Shown here piece by piece: positions 34,671 through 44,058 of a DNA stretch of 64,000 nt. This DNA is from Grimontia hollisae CIP 101886. GTDB taxonomy: Bacteria > Pseudomonadota > Gammaproteobacteria > Enterobacterales > Vibrionaceae. The notes under the pieces are model-generated. The model saw only the letters and a program-made list of their open reading frames with translations. It was not told where the DNA came from and made no database searches. The position numbers were made by a program, and so were the translations under genes. How positions within the stretch are numbered: the stretch's first letter is position 1; every line of letters begins with the position of its first letter. The stretch spans positions 248,001-312,000 of the forward strand of contig NZ_ADAQ01000012.1 in the NCBI RefSeq assembly GCF_000176515.1. The letters run 5' to 3'.

Positions 34671-35739
34671 ACCCTGCGGTGCTGGCAGTGGAATGGCCTG
34701 TTTGCTTTTTGCGTGTCATTTGTACTATGGGGCGGGTGAATGGAATCTTTTCCAACAGTAATACAAGCCCGAAAGAAAGCAGGACAGTCAGCGGTGTCAT
34801 TAAGAATTCTTTGATGGGTCCCTCGATGAGCAGGGCACCAAACAGGTTGAAAAGGAGGATCAGCGGCACGAAGTGGGCAACATAGATGCCGAGGACACGC
34901 TTACTCAGGGCAAAGGTAACAGGCGAATCACCCCAGTGCGGATGGTTAAGCAGCAGGGCAAAAAAGCCAAGCGCCATGACAGGAGTACCAAGCAGGAAAT
35001 CATGGCTTGCCATCCACACGCCAAATTGTGCCAGGTTAACCCCTTCAGCCAAGCAAAAAGCCATGCCACCCAGCAGCATTCCCCACGCAGCCCGGTTAGA
35101 AAACTTTATGTTGCGGCGACGCAGCTCAAAGCCTGTCGTCACCATCAGCAAACTGAAAAACGGGCCATTGCGGGTAAAGATAGGCGCTTCGCCTTCCATT
35201 ATTGGCTGATAGCTCCCCGCACCTAATCCCCATACGTAAAGACCCAACGCGAGAGGCATCATCAGCCCTTGCTGGTTATATTTAATCAACAAGGCAAGAA
35301 TGCCCAATGCACTTAACAAGCCGGGAATGTACCAAAGGTGAACCAATCCACCCTCAAACAGCGAGTTGAGTGGGGCTTCAAGCAGGTAATCCCAGTATCC
35401 GCTCCGTTCTGTCAGGTAGCCTTCAGTCATGGCGATATCAAACCGGAAGGGCATGGCAAGGTAGATAAGGCTCCATACAAACCAGATTGTCATCAGGGGC
35501 TTAGCATAATGGAAAAACGTTTTTGTTGGGTTTTCGAGCAGCTTGGGTTGCACAAAATACCCTGTCAACACGAAGAAAAAGGGGACGGCAAAACGGCAGA
35601 CCTGATTGATAACATCTGAAAGAATATTTATCCCTTCACTGTATGCGTCTCCACGGAGTGGGGCGACATGAATAATGATGACGGCCACGATGGCGAATAA
35701 ACGACCCATCTCGAGGGACGGGATACGGGCGGCGGACAT
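34669..35739 (-). CDS. acyltransferase-3 family membrane protein
   Basis: The 356-residue protein has about ten membrane segments and the acyltransferase-3 pattern: MGRLFAIVAVIIIHVAPLRG with the catalytic-type His in the first segment, then VCRFAVPFFFVLTGYFVQPK. The family transfers acetyl or other acyl groups to sugars of envelope polymers (WecH, OafA). The start at 35739 is preferred to 35853 because CAGGAGACGCT precedes this ATG and the first membrane segment is then positioned normally. It is a lone gene, so the acceptor is unknown. Confidence 0.75.
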   Translation of the reverse strand: MSAARIPSLEMGRLFAIVAVIIIHVAPLRGDAYSEGINILSDVINQVCRFAVPFFFVLTGYFVQPKLLENPTKTFFHYAKPLMTIWFVWSLIYLAMPFRFDIAMTEGYLTERSGYWDYLLEAPLNSLFEGGLVHLWYIPGLLSALGILALLIKYNQQGLMMPLALGLYVWGLGAGSYQPIMEGEAPIFTRNGPFFSLLMVTTGFELRRRNIKFSNRAAWGMLLGGMAFCLAEGVNLAQFGVWMASHDFLLGTPVMALGFFALLLNHPHWGDSPVTFALSKRVLGIYVAHFVPLILLFNLFGALLIEGPIKEFLMTPLTVLLSFGLVLLLEKIPFTRPIVQMTRKKQTGHSTASTAG

Positions 35740-36215
35740 AGCGTCTCCTGAAAATACGCGACAAACAAAAGGTACATGAAGAAAAACAACGCTGACTATA
35801 AGGAATAATTGTCCATAATTTGATGCAGAATGCTCGGAATTGGGAGGTGGCAACGGAAAATGTGGTTAGGCGGTAAGTGTTTGGTTAGAAAAGTATCGTT
35901 GGGGTATGGCGATAAAAGCCAAACTTTGTCATGCGATCGGGTCTATCCTATCCGGTGTCACTGAACCAGCATAAAGACCAGGATTTCCGCACTGTCTTAG
36001 GTTGGTCGAATTAAACTGTTTTGAGGAACACTGAACGTGGGATGTGGATGGTAGCTGTGAAGAAAAAGTCGCATCAAAATGTGTAGAAATGTGTCTAAAA
36101 AGCTATTAGAGAAAACTTATCTAATAACACGGTGTTCTACATGTTTCTTTAAGCGACAACGCCTGCTATACTCCCCGCCCTGATATAAGCCAGTAATTGT
36201 TTATAGAGACGAACA
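35740..36215. other. 476-base divergent region with EF-G promoter
   Basis: It lies between the acyltransferase gene (leftward) and the EF-G gene (rightward). A short direct repeat AAATGTGTA/AAATGTGTC occurs at 36077-36094. The last 55 bases contain a probable promoter for EF-G, listed separately. Nothing else was recognised. Confidence 0.45.
36164..36172 (+). promoter_or_regulatory. extended -10 promoter for EF-G with G+C-rich discriminator
   Basis: TGCTATACT has the TGn extension plus a -10 box one base from consensus (TATACT). No good -35 is present (TTTCTT at 36144-36149). It is followed directly by CCCCGCCC, a G+C-rich discriminator like those of rRNA and ribosomal protein promoters under stringent control. 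The ATG is 43 bases downstream. Confidence 0.55.
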
Positions 36216-38303
36216 ATGACAGATCTAACTAAATACAGAAACATCGGTATTTTTGCTCACGTTGACGCGGGTAAGACTACCTCTACCGAGCGTATCCTGA
36301 AGCTGACCGGTAAAATCCACAAAATCGGCGACACTCACGACGGTTCAACAACGACTGACTTCATGGAGCAGGAAGCTGAGCGTGGTATTACCATCCAGTC
36401 AGCAGCAACGACCTGTTTCTGGAAGGATCACCGCCTGAACATCATCGACACCCCTGGACACGTGGACTTCACGATCGAAGTTTATCGTTCTCTTAAAGTA
36501 CTGGACGGCGGTATCGGTGTATTCTGTGGTTCTGGTGGCGTTGAACCTCAGTCTGAGACCAACTGGCGCTACGCAGATGAATCTCGCGTATCTCGTCTGA
36601 TCTTCGTAAACAAACTGGACCGTATGGGTGCAGACTTCTATCGCGTTTGTGAGCAAGTGAAGAACGTGCTGGGCGCGACACCATTGATAATGACTCTGCC
36701 AATCGGTATTGAAGAAGACTTTGTTGGTGTTGTTGATATCCTGAACCGTCAAGCGTACGTTTGGGATGACTCAGGTCTGCCAGAAAACTACGAAATCAAA
36801 GATGTTCCAGCAGACATGGTAGAAAAAGTTGAAGAATACCGTGAAATGCTGATCGAAACTGCGGTTGAGCAGGATGACGACCTGATGATGGCATACATGG
36901 AAGGTGAAGAGCCTTCTGTTGAAGACATCAAGCGTTGTATCCGTAAGGGTACCCGCGACCTGGCATTCTTCCCAACCTACTGTGGTTCTGCGTACAAAAA
37001 CAAAGGTATGCAGCTGGTTCTAGATGGCGTTGTTGACTATCTGCCTGCGCCAACTGAAGTTGATCCTCAGCCTCTGACTAATCCAGAGACTGGTGAACCA
37101 ACAGGTGAAGTGGCAACGGTTTCTCCAGACGAACCTCTGCGCGCGCTGGCGTTCAAGATCATGGACGACCGTTTCGGTGCACTGACCTTCATCCGTATCT
37201 ACTCAGGTAAGATGAAGAAAGGTGACACTGTTCTGAACAGTGCAACCGGTAAAACTGAGCGTATCGGCCGTATGGTTGAGATGCACGCAAACGACCGTAC
37301 CGAGATCGACTCTGCACAAGCAGGTGACATCATCGCGGTTGTGGGCATGAAGAACGTTCAGACTGGTCACACCCTGTGTGATCCTAAGAATGAATGTACG
37401 CTGGAACCAATGATCTTCCCAGATCCAGTAATCTCTATCGCTGTTACGCCTAAGGACAAAGGCGCATCTGAGAAACTGGGTGTTGCACTGGGTAAAATGG
37501 TTGCAGAAGATCCATCTTTCCAAGTGGAAACTGACGAAGATTCTGGCGAAACCATCCTGAAAGGTATGGGTGAGCTGCACCTGGATATCAAAGTTGACAT
37601 TCTGAAGCGTACTCACGGTGTTGAGCTGACTGTTGGTGCTCCGCAGGTTGCTTACCGTGAAACGATTACTCAGGCAGTTGAAGACAGTTACACGCACAAG
37701 AAACAGTCTGGTGGTTCTGGTCAGTTTGGTAAGATCGATTACCGCATCAAGCCAGGTGAACCAGGTTCAGGCTTCAAGTTCTCTTCTACTGTTGTTGGTG
37801 GTAACGTTCCTAAGGAATTCTGGCCAGCAATCGAGAAAGGCTTCGCTGGCATGATGGAAAGCGGCGTTCTGGCTGGCTTCCCAACGCTGGATGTTGAAAT
37901 TGAGCTGTTTGATGGTGCGTTCCACGCTGTTGACTCATCAGCAATCGCATTTGAAATCGCAGCGAAAGGTGCGTTCCGTCAATCTATGCCTAAAGCGGGT
38001 CCACAACTTCTTGAGCCAATCATGAAAGTGGACGTGTTCACGCCAGAAGATCACGTAGGTGACGTAATTGGTGACCTGAACCGTCGTCGTGGTATGATCA
38101 AAGACCAGCAAGCAGGCGTAACAGGTGTTCGCATCAAGGGTGACGTACCACTGTCTGAGATGTTCGGTTACATCGGTACCCTGCGTACGATGACTTCTGG
38201 TCGTGGTCAGTTCTCTATGGAGTTCTCACACTACGCACCTTGCCCAGCAAACGTTGCTGAGAAAGTTATCGCAGAAGTCAAAGAACGTAACGCTAAGAAG
38301 TAA
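36216..38303 (+). CDS. fusA2: elongation factor G, stand-alone second copy
   Basis: This 695-residue GTPase drives ribosomal translocation and, with RRF, recycling. It has the P loop [13 protein letters not shown], switch [18 protein letters not shown] in [13 protein letters not shown], and all EF-G domains through the C-terminal [20 protein letters not shown]. It is not beside rpsL, rpsG or tuf, as the principal fusA would be, so it is taken as the separate copy found in Vibrionaceae. Its codon use is strongly biased (GTA, GGT, CTG, CGT) compared with neighbours, implying high expression. A terminator follows 24 bases after the stop. Confidence 0.9.
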   Translation: MTDLTKYRNIGIFAHVDAGKTTSTERILKLTGKIHKIGDTHDGSTTTDFMEQEAERGITIQSAATTCFWKDHRLNIIDTPGHVDFTIEVYRSLKVLDGGIGVFCGSGGVEPQSETNWRYADESRVSRLIFVNKLDRMGADFYRVCEQVKNVLGATPLIMTLPIGIEEDFVGVVDILNRQAYVWDDSGLPENYEIKDVPADMVEKVEEYREMLIETAVEQDDDLMMAYMEGEEPSVEDIKRCIRKGTRDLAFFPTYCGSAYKNKGMQLVLDGVVDYLPAPTEVDPQPLTNPETGEPTGEVATVSPDEPLRALAFKIMDDRFGALTFIRIYSGKMKKGDTVLNSATGKTERIGRMVEMHANDRTEIDSAQAGDIIAVVGMKNVQTGHTLCDPKNECTLEPMIFPDPVISIAVTPKDKGASEKLGVALGKMVAEDPSFQVETDEDSGETILKGMGELHLDIKVDILKRTHGVELTVGAPQVAYRETITQAVEDSYTHKKQSGGSGQFGKIDYRIKPGEPGSGFKFSSTVVGGNVPKEFWPAIEKGFAGMMESGVLAGFPTLDVEIELFDGAFHAVDSSAIAFEIAAKGAFRQSMPKAGPQLLEPIMKVDVFTPEDHVGDVIGDLNRRRGMIKDQQAGVTGVRIKGDVPLSEMFGYIGTLRTMTSGRGQFSMEFSHYAPCPANVAEKVIAEVKERNAKK

Positions 38304-38327
38304 TTCTTAACGACGTTAAAGAGAATA

Positions 38328-38357
38328 CCCCGCATGCGAGAGCCTGCGGGGTTTTTT
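38328..38357 (+). terminator. rho-independent terminator after EF-G
   Basis: CCCCGCA at 38328-38334 pairs with TGCGGGG at 38345-38351, loop TGCGAGAGCC, followed by six T residues at 38352-38357. This is a classical strong terminator. It may also serve the convergent DUF302 gene, which stops at 38380. Confidence 0.88.
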
Positions 38358-38379
38358 GTTGAATGATTGGGATGAGTCA

Positions 38380-38847
38380 TTACTGTTGGGGTGTTGGCTG
38401 TGTGGCCAGTGTTGCCAAAGACGCCAGGGTCTTTTCCACTTTCTTGATTTCGAAATCGCACTTGTCCAGTCTATGGCGTTCTGCCACGTCGGCGGGATTG
38501 TTGTACGCCAGCCAGACATTCCTTTCGCTATCTTCCCAGATAAGGGCTTTATGTGGCAGTTCAATCTTCGCTGTTTGGCTGCATGAGATTAACGGCGTTC
38601 CTTGCTTGGGATAATCGAAAATCACCATTTCGGCGAAGTGAAAGTCTTTGCCTTTTTCCTGCATCTTCTCACCATGATCAGTGCGGCTAATGACATTCAA
38701 ACCCTGTACTCTTACTGCTGCTATAAGGCGGTTTGCGGTGGTTCGGACATCATATTGGCTTTGTACTTGAACTATTTCTTCCTGTGCTGTTGAAGGCTGG
38801 CTAATGATGGCAGTAATGAGCGCGAAAAGTCGGATGTTCAATCTCAT
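38380..38847 (-). CDS. periplasmic DUF302 protein
   Basis: The 155-residue precursor starts MRLNIRLFALITAIISQPST followed by AQ, a signal peptide. The mature part has the DUF302 fold: VQSQYDVRTTANRLIAAVRV, GLNVISRTDHGEKMQEKGKD and MVIFDYPKQGTPLISCSQTA, then LPHKALIWEDSERNVWLAYN. DUF302 proteins are small alpha/beta domains of uncertain function found in cytoplasm and periplasm. The ATG at 38847 is taken because the signal peptide begins there; the frame continues to 38889. A C-terminal helix (FEIKKVEKTLASLATLA) follows the domain. Confidence 0.75.
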   Translation of the reverse strand: MRLNIRLFALITAIISQPSTAQEEIVQVQSQYDVRTTANRLIAAVRVQGLNVISRTDHGEKMQEKGKDFHFAEMVIFDYPKQGTPLISCSQTAKIELPHKALIWEDSERNVWLAYNNPADVAERHRLDKCDFEIKKVEKTLASLATLATQPTPQQ

Positions 38848-39160
38848 AGTTGAATCCTTGTTACGACTATCTGAACGATAAACTGTCAACGCCTGGTCAA
38901 ACGGATGCTGCTAAATTCACGCCTGATTGGCCTGCAAGAAGACGCCATTAACCACAATGTATTGAGTGAAATGAGGCCGCATGCCGACACATAAAAGATT
39001 AGCAAATTGTCTTAGACGACACTGAAATTCACTAAATCATTCGTGCGACAACCGATGAAAATGTTAGGTGCTGAATCCCTTAGAAGCATATTGGAGGAAA
39101 GGATGGGAGTAAGCCCCAAACCACCTTTGCAGTGAGGCAGTTTGGGTCATAAAGAGGTTT
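38848..39160. other. 313-base intergenic region, nothing recognised
   Basis: It lies between the DUF302 gene start and the VF530 gene stop, both leftward. A 7-base inverted repeat CCCAAAC at 39115-39121 and GTTTGGG at 39140-39146 has a long loop and no T-run for either strand. The DUF302 promoter should be near 38850-38920. No gene is supported. Confidence 0.4.
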
Positions 39161-39436
39161 TCAGTCCCGAATTTTTTTTAAGGCACTCGCCCACGGGTCC
39201 GTTTTTTCTGTGTTTGGCTTTTCGCAAAACGTATCGAGATAGAGCTGCTCAACTTTTTCTCTCGCCCAAGGCGTTTTTCGTAGGAATTTTAGGCTGGATT
39301 TCACCGAAGGGTCACTGCGAAAACAGTTAATCGCAATTTGGTTACCCAGTGATTGCCAGCCATAATGTGCCACAAGCGCATGGATGATCTGTTCTAGTTT
39401 GACGCCATGTAACGGGTTGTTTGGTTGATGGATCAT
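39161..39436 (-). CDS. VF530 family DNA-binding protein
   Basis: The 91-residue protein contains [20 protein letters not shown] and [20 protein letters not shown] followed by [12 protein letters not shown], the near-invariant core of the VF530 (DUF2132) family, whose structure was solved for the Aliivibrio fischeri protein and which binds DNA. Its cellular role is not established. The ATG at 39436 starts just ahead of the core but has no strong ribosome site; a GTG at 39478 would add 14 residues. It has no operon partner. Confidence 0.82.
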   Translation of the reverse strand: MIHQPNNPLHGVKLEQIIHALVAHYGWQSLGNQIAINCFRSDPSVKSSLKFLRKTPWAREKVEQLYLDTFCEKPNTEKTDPWASALKKIRD

Positions 39437-39860
39437 GATTAACGAGTGATTGGATGAAGACAGCAGCGACTTTGCCACAATACAGGAGGCGGTTCAATGA
39501 AAAACAGGCGCGAAAAGTGCCTGTTCATATTTCATCTTTGTTGCAGTTAGCGACACATTGACAGGGTGATGTGAAAACGGATGTCTTCACAGATGCCAGC
39601 AAGGTCAACCAATCGGTTACATTGATATTCTACTGATTTATCAAGATTTATTGTGCAGATTCTGAACATGGACATGGCAATAATTTCAACGTCATAAAGA
39701 AAGAGAATATGATACAAGGATCCAAAAATCGGTAATGGCTCTTTTTCAAAGCTGGAAGCTCACATGCCCGGGCGTATTTACATTCATAAATACAGTTGTG
39801 TTCAATGCATGAGTTATGAGATAGTAATGAGAATCAATATCATTATTGGTGTTAGAGTCA
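39437..39860. other. 424-base divergent region with Fur box
   Basis: It lies between the VF530 gene (leftward) and the receiver-like gene (rightward). The left part has a short hairpin (ACAGGC...GCCTGT around 39502-39524); the middle is AT-rich. The right end holds a strong Fur-box match, listed separately, immediately ahead of the receiver-like gene. Confidence 0.5.
39826..39844 (+). promoter_or_regulatory. Fur box upstream of the receiver-like gene and TonB2 operon
   Basis: AATGAGAATCAATATCATT agrees with the 19-base Fur consensus AATGATAATxATTATCATT at 16 of 18 fixed positions. It ends 16 bases before the ATG at 39861, where bound Fur would block initiation. Iron-dependent repression is inferred, and agrees with the known Fur control of TonB2 operons in Vibrio. 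Confidence 0.75.
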
Positions 39861-40229
39861 ATGCGTGAGCTACTGCTTATCGAGACAGTGACTTCTCCTT
39901 GCGGATGGATAAAAAGCACCCTTTCAGACTACGGTTGCAACGTCACGCGGGTGTTGCATGTTAAACAGGCAGAAAGGGCGTTGAGACAAGCACATTTCGA
40001 TCTTATCCTCCTTGCTGGTGAAGGTGTCTTACCATGTTTGACGGATGTAAAACGGTTGCGGGTGGCGACCGACTTGCCAGTGATCGTCGTACTGCCACAA
40101 ACCTGTGCAATTGATGAAACCAGTCTTCTGGTCGCAGGCGTCAACAAACTGATTAATATTTCTATACCGCGACACGCGTTGTGGGAAGAAACCAAAACTG
40201 TTTATGACACGGTCAGATCGTTCAGTTAA
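39861..40229 (+). CDS. degenerate response-regulator receiver protein
   Basis: The 122 residues follow the receiver fold: LLLIETVTSPCGWIKSTLSD as strand 1 and helix 1, FDLILLAGEGVLPCLTDVKR where the phosphoacceptor is expected, LPVIVVLPQ as strand 4, and LVAGVNKLINISIP where strand 5 with its Lys would be. The Asp of the DLILLD motif is Ala here and the acidic pair after strand 1 is Glu-Thr, so normal phosphorylation is unlikely. It starts behind the Fur box and 113 bases before the TonB2 operon. The start ATG has a weak ribosome site; TTG at 39846 is an alternative that overlaps nothing but has even less support. Confidence 0.65.
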   Translation: MRELLLIETVTSPCGWIKSTLSDYGCNVTRVLHVKQAERALRQAHFDLILLAGEGVLPCLTDVKRLRVATDLPVIVVLPQTCAIDETSLLVAGVNKLINISIPRHALWEETKTVYDTVRSFS

Positions 40230-40342
40230 TACACAGAGTGTTGGCATAATGCGTAGCGTTAATGACAATCAGCTACCTGTGCCAATAACCACGAAAGTGT
40301 GTTCCATTTTACAATGCAAATGCTTCAGAGAGACGCAATTTC

Positions 40343-41113
40343 ATGAATGCTGTTAAGCGCTATGGCATGGCTACCTTATTAAGTCTGCCTTTGTTTGTTC
40401 ACGCGACAGATATGGATAAAGCCGCAACGATAGAAACGCAAACGGTCACCGCCGCTGCGGTATCGCAACAGCGTATTGATGCCAGTGACGAGCAATCGCA
40501 AATCACCAAAGCTGACATTGAGCGGTTAGAGCGTGAAATTGAAAACCTTACGCTTTACCGTAGTCACCTCCAATCTCTGGTGCAGAGTCAGCAGCAAGAA
40601 CAGGCAAGTCTGAAACAGCAACTCGCGGAAATTGCCCAAACGCGGCAGGGGATTGTGCCCTTGATGTATCGTATGATTGATGAACTCACTACCTGGGTGG
40701 AAACCGATCTTCCTATTAAGCGGGGACAGCGTCAGGCGCGCGTTGACAGCTTGAAAACCTTGATGACTCGGGCTGATGTGGCAGATGCAGAGAAATTCCG
40801 ACGGATACTTGAAGCGTATCAAATCGAGCTGGATTATGGCGCCAAGCTGGGTACGTATCAGGAAACACTGGCTCTCGAGGGTGTTGAGCGGGATGTGGAT
40901 ATTCTCCACCTGGGCCGACTGTCATTGGTCGCCAAGAGCCTGAACGGCGAGCAATTCTGGTTCTATGACCAGCCGACAAACCAGTGGTCAGCCATTGAAG
41001 ACCATTCGCATGAGGCATTACAGCAGGCGTATGACGTCGCCAATAAAAAACAGCCGCCGACACTGATGGCACTTCCCTTGTCTATTTCAATGAACGGGGA
41101 GGTCGCACAATGA
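40343..41113 (+). CDS. DUF3450 protein of the TonB2 operon
   Basis: The 256-residue precursor starts MNAVKRYGMATLLSLPLFVH then A, a signal peptide. Residues about 30-110 are a coiled coil (ITKADIERLEREIENLTLYR, SQQQEQASLKQQLAEIAQTR). The later part has ELTTWVETDLPIKRGQRQAR and VDILHLGRLSLVAKSLNGEQ, typical of DUF3450. The gene is the usual first member of TonB2 operons in Vibrio, where the protein is periplasmic and thought to assist TtpC; its exact task is unknown. The 113 bases upstream may contain a second promoter. It overlaps the ttpC gene by 4 bases. Confidence 0.82.
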   Translation: MNAVKRYGMATLLSLPLFVHATDMDKAATIETQTVTAAAVSQQRIDASDEQSQITKADIERLEREIENLTLYRSHLQSLVQSQQQEQASLKQQLAEIAQTRQGIVPLMYRMIDELTTWVETDLPIKRGQRQARVDSLKTLMTRADVADAEKFRRILEAYQIELDYGAKLGTYQETLALEGVERDVDILHLGRLSLVAKSLNGEQFWFYDQPTNQWSAIEDHSHEALQQAYDVANKKQPPTLMALPLSISMNGEVAQ

Positions 41114-42456
41114 ACATGAGGTCATTTTTTACTCTGGCGATTTCTCTATGTTTATTTGCGGGATTGCCAGCACATGCAGATTTGGTGTCTAAGACCAAGG
41201 CCGCGCAATCTGATTCAACGCAGCACAACATTGTACGTGAAGCAACGTTCACCCAAACCGAACAGGCGTTGAAAGCCCGTTTATCTGAGCTCAAGGCGCA
41301 GCAACAGGCATTGGAAGCTGAAGCAGAGCAACTGAACCAGATGTTCAGTGACAACGAGAAAATACTGGCCGGGCTGGAAGAGACACTCCGGCTGGAAGCT
41401 GGCAGTCTGGGTGAAGTGTTTGGCGTAGTGCGTCAGGCCGGACGTGAAATCAATGCAGAGCGCTTTAATGCGCCAGCAGCCATAAACCAAGCGGATATGG
41501 ATACCGCGCTTGAGGCGATCTCGGATGCGAAATCCCTTCCTTCACTGTCGACATTGACGGCATTCTGGCAGGGCATGTTGAACGAGCTGAAAAACAGTGG
41601 CGATATCCGTACCGAGTCGGTCAGTGTGCGTGACGATGACGGTGTGGTGTCAAACCAAACTGTTGTCCGTCTGGGCAATATTGGCCTGGTCAATAGGCAA
41701 GGCTATTTGGAATGGGACAGCGTGCGCCAGCAAGCAAATCAATTGCCTGTGGTGGAAAAAGGCGGTTTGAACACAGCGAAGTTATCAGCATTGCCAAAAG
41801 GCGAGCTGGCGTTGCTGGATCCCACGCGCGGCACCGTGCTGAAACAGCTGGCCAATACGCCGGCACTGATGGACAGGTTTGAGCAAGGCGGGATTGTCGG
41901 AAAGATCATTGCCGTATTGTTGGCGGTTGGATTGTTGATCGCACTGGTGCGTGGCATCTCGATGTTCCGGGCCCGCATGGCTATCAACAAACAGATTAAA
42001 ACCCCAACACAGCCCGGCAATAACCCGCTTGGCCGTATTCTCAATGTTTATGCCAATGAGCCGGACCGTTCACTGGATACACTGGAACTTCGCCTGATGG
42101 AAGCCATCATGGATGAACAGCAGCACTTTGAAAAAGGTCTCTCCATGCTCAAGCTGCTTGCGGCTCTGGCACCGATGCTCGGCCTGCTGGGAACTGTCAC
42201 CGGAATGATCGAAACTTTCCAGGTGATCACCCAATACGGTAATGGCGATCCAACCATTATGGCGGGTGGCATCTCCATGGCGCTTGTCACTACAGTGATG
42301 GGGCTGGTGGCAGCAATCCCACTGTTGCTTGCGCACAATGTGCTGAGTACACAGGCTGATACCCTGCGTGGAATGCTTGAAAAAGTGGGCGTCAGCCTCG
42401 TCGCTGAACAGTCTGAATCCACTCAAAACGTGACGCCGATAGTGAAACTGGCATGA
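41110..42456 (+). CDS. ttpC: TtpC, large MotA/TolQ/ExbB-type TonB2 component
   Basis: The 448-residue protein has a signal peptide (FFTLAISLCLFAGLPAHA), a periplasmic coiled coil (residues about 50-105), a membrane segment near 265-287 (GKIIAVLLAVGLLIALVRG) and a C-terminal MotA/TolQ/ExbB proton-channel domain with LKLLAALAPMLGLLGTVTGM and MALVTTVMGLVAAIPLLLAH. In Vibrio, TtpC joins ExbB2-ExbD2-TonB2 and is needed for siderophore uptake through TonB2. The gene overlaps both neighbours by 4 bases. The ATG at 41116 is a possible alternative start. Confidence 0.87.
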   Translation: MNMRSFFTLAISLCLFAGLPAHADLVSKTKAAQSDSTQHNIVREATFTQTEQALKARLSELKAQQQALEAEAEQLNQMFSDNEKILAGLEETLRLEAGSLGEVFGVVRQAGREINAERFNAPAAINQADMDTALEAISDAKSLPSLSTLTAFWQGMLNELKNSGDIRTESVSVRDDDGVVSNQTVVRLGNIGLVNRQGYLEWDSVRQQANQLPVVEKGGLNTAKLSALPKGELALLDPTRGTVLKQLANTPALMDRFEQGGIVGKIIAVLLAVGLLIALVRGISMFRARMAINKQIKTPTQPGNNPLGRILNVYANEPDRSLDTLELRLMEAIMDEQQHFEKGLSMLKLLAALAPMLGLLGTVTGMIETFQVITQYGNGDPTIMAGGISMALVTTVMGLVAAIPLLLAHNVLSTQADTLRGMLEKVGVSLVAEQSESTQNVTPIVKLA

Positions 42457-43004
42457 CAGAACTGATCATTCTAGAATCCGGCAGTTTCGGCCACTGGTGG
42501 GATTCGCTGCAGAATTTTATGACTCAGGGTGGCCCGGTTTTGTGGGGGCTGGCACTGGTGGCCGTACTGAGCTGGTTGTTGGTCTTCGAACGCCTGCTGT
42601 TTTTGACTACCGCCTTTCCAGCGCTGCAAAAACAGTATGTTGAAAAGTGGTACTCACGGGAAGACAAAACGTCCTGGGTAGCCCGTGCGATGCGTGAAAG
42701 CTGGCTTTTCGACGCCCATACCCAACTTTACCGCAACCTCAATTTCCTTAAAGCTCTGGTGGCCATTTGCCCGATGCTTGGCTTGCTTGGCACTGTTACC
42801 GGGATGATCTCGGTGTTTGATGTCATGGCATTACAAGGCTCGGGAGAGCCCCGCTCTATGGCAGCGGGCATTTCCCTGGCAACGCTGCCGACCATGGCCG
42901 GTATGGTCATTGCCCTGGCAGGGTTATTTGCCCATGCAAGGCTGCAGAAAACCTGCGAGCGCCGAGAGGCATCGCTGGCTCAGGCATTAAGGAGTCAGTC
43001 GTGA
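42453..43004 (+). CDS. exbB2: ExbB2 proton-channel protein
   Basis: The 183-residue inner-membrane protein has three membrane segments and the ExbB signature LKALVAICPMLGLLGTVTGM followed by MAAGISLATLPTMAGMVIAL. With ExbD2 it turns the proton gradient into movement of TonB2. It is shorter than E. coli ExbB because the N-terminal periplasmic extension is short. It overlaps the ttpC and exbD2 genes by 4 bases each. Confidence 0.9.
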   Translation: MTELIILESGSFGHWWDSLQNFMTQGGPVLWGLALVAVLSWLLVFERLLFLTTAFPALQKQYVEKWYSREDKTSWVARAMRESWLFDAHTQLYRNLNFLKALVAICPMLGLLGTVTGMISVFDVMALQGSGEPRSMAAGISLATLPTMAGMVIALAGLFAHARLQKTCERREASLAQALRSQS

Positions 43005-43405
43005 GATTTCAACGTCACCAAAAACAACGCGAAGATGCGCAAATCGACCTGACTCCCATGCTCGATATTGTGTTTATCATGCTTATTTTCTTCATCGTTA
43101 CCAGCACGTTCGTGCGGGAGTCCGGTGTGGATGTGAACCGCCCAACAGCAAACAATGCGACGGCACAAAAGAGCGTGGGTATTTATGTGGCAGTTACAGC
43201 AAATAACGATATCTATATCGATAAAACCCGTGTCGATGAAGAGCGGGTAGAAGCCACACTGACCCGTTTGGTGAGTGAGCAGCCAGAAGCCTCACTGGTC
43301 ATTCAGGCCGATGAGCATGCGTACAATGGTACTGTGGTCAAAGTCATTGATGCAGCAAAAGGAGCTGGCATCGTGAAAATTGCTCTGGCGGCGGAGAAAC
43401 CCTGA
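43001..43405 (+). CDS. exbD2: ExbD2 proton-channel protein
   Basis: The 134-residue protein has a cytoplasmic start, one membrane segment IDLTPMLDIVFIMLIFFIVT carrying the essential Asp (Asp22), and a periplasmic domain with GIYVAVTANNDIYIDKTRVD and PEASLVIQADEHAYNGTVVK. Asp22 corresponds to Asp25 of E. coli ExbD, the proton-carrying residue. It works with ExbB2 and overlaps the tonB2 start by one base (TGATG). Confidence 0.91.
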   Translation: MRFQRHQKQREDAQIDLTPMLDIVFIMLIFFIVTSTFVRESGVDVNRPTANNATAQKSVGIYVAVTANNDIYIDKTRVDEERVEATLTRLVSEQPEASLVIQADEHAYNGTVVKVIDAAKGAGIVKIALAAEKP

Positions 43406-44058
43406 TGCTGCGCATGCTGCTGGCACTGCCTTTTGGTGTGGCCATTGCGTTAGGCTTATTTGCCCTGATGGCAACCATGGTGACGCCACCTCCAAACTCT
43501 GAGGCGGGTGAAGATACCCTGTTTGCGTTTGATGTGTTTATGAGCGAGCCGGAGAGTGAGATAGAGCGTCGCGATCGCGTTGCCCCGCCCAAACCGGATG
43601 TGCCGCCCCCGCCGCCAAGTATGCAGATGAGCGCGGTGACTACCACTGCGGTTTCTGCCCCTTCAATCCAGGCAACCATGCCGGATGTATCCATGGATAT
43701 TCAGGTCGAGGGAATGAACATTAATATGCCAGCCATTGCGGCTCCCATAGTGGGGAGCCCTTCCCCTGGGTTTGGCCAGGGCAATCAATCGGCAATGCCG
43801 CTGGTCCGTGTTCAGCCGAGCTACCCCGCCCGGGCACTGAAACGTGGCATCGAAGGCTACGTGATTGTCAGCTTTACCATTAATGAAGAAGGTCGCCCAA
43901 CAGACATGAGAGTCGTGGAAGCTTCGCCAAAACGGGTGTTTGACCGTGAAGCCTTAAGGGCATTGAAAAAATGGAAATACTCACCACTGCTCGTTGACGG
44001 TAAACCGGTGCCGCAACCGGGGCAGACTGTCAAACTGGAGTTCACCCTCGCACAATGA
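43405..44058 (+). CDS. tonB2: TonB2 energy transducer
   Basis: The 217-residue protein has an N-terminal membrane anchor (MLRMLLALPFGVAIALGLFA), a short proline stretch (APPKPDVPPPPPS, residues about 61-73) and a C-terminal TonB domain: VQPSYPARALKRGIEGYVIV, SFTINEEGRPTDMRVVEAS and DREALRALKKWKYSPLLVDG. The proline spacer is shorter than in TonB1 proteins, as is usual for TonB2. It reaches across the periplasm to the TonB box of iron-compound receptors. No receptor gene is in the window. It overlaps the TPR gene by 4 bases. Confidence 0.9.
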   Translation: MLRMLLALPFGVAIALGLFALMATMVTPPPNSEAGEDTLFAFDVFMSEPESEIERRDRVAPPKPDVPPPPPSMQMSAVTTTAVSAPSIQATMPDVSMDIQVEGMNINMPAIAAPIVGSPSPGFGQGNQSAMPLVRVQPSYPARALKRGIEGYVIVSFTINEEGRPTDMRVVEASPKRVFDREALRALKKWKYSPLLVDGKPVPQPGQTVKLEFTLAQ

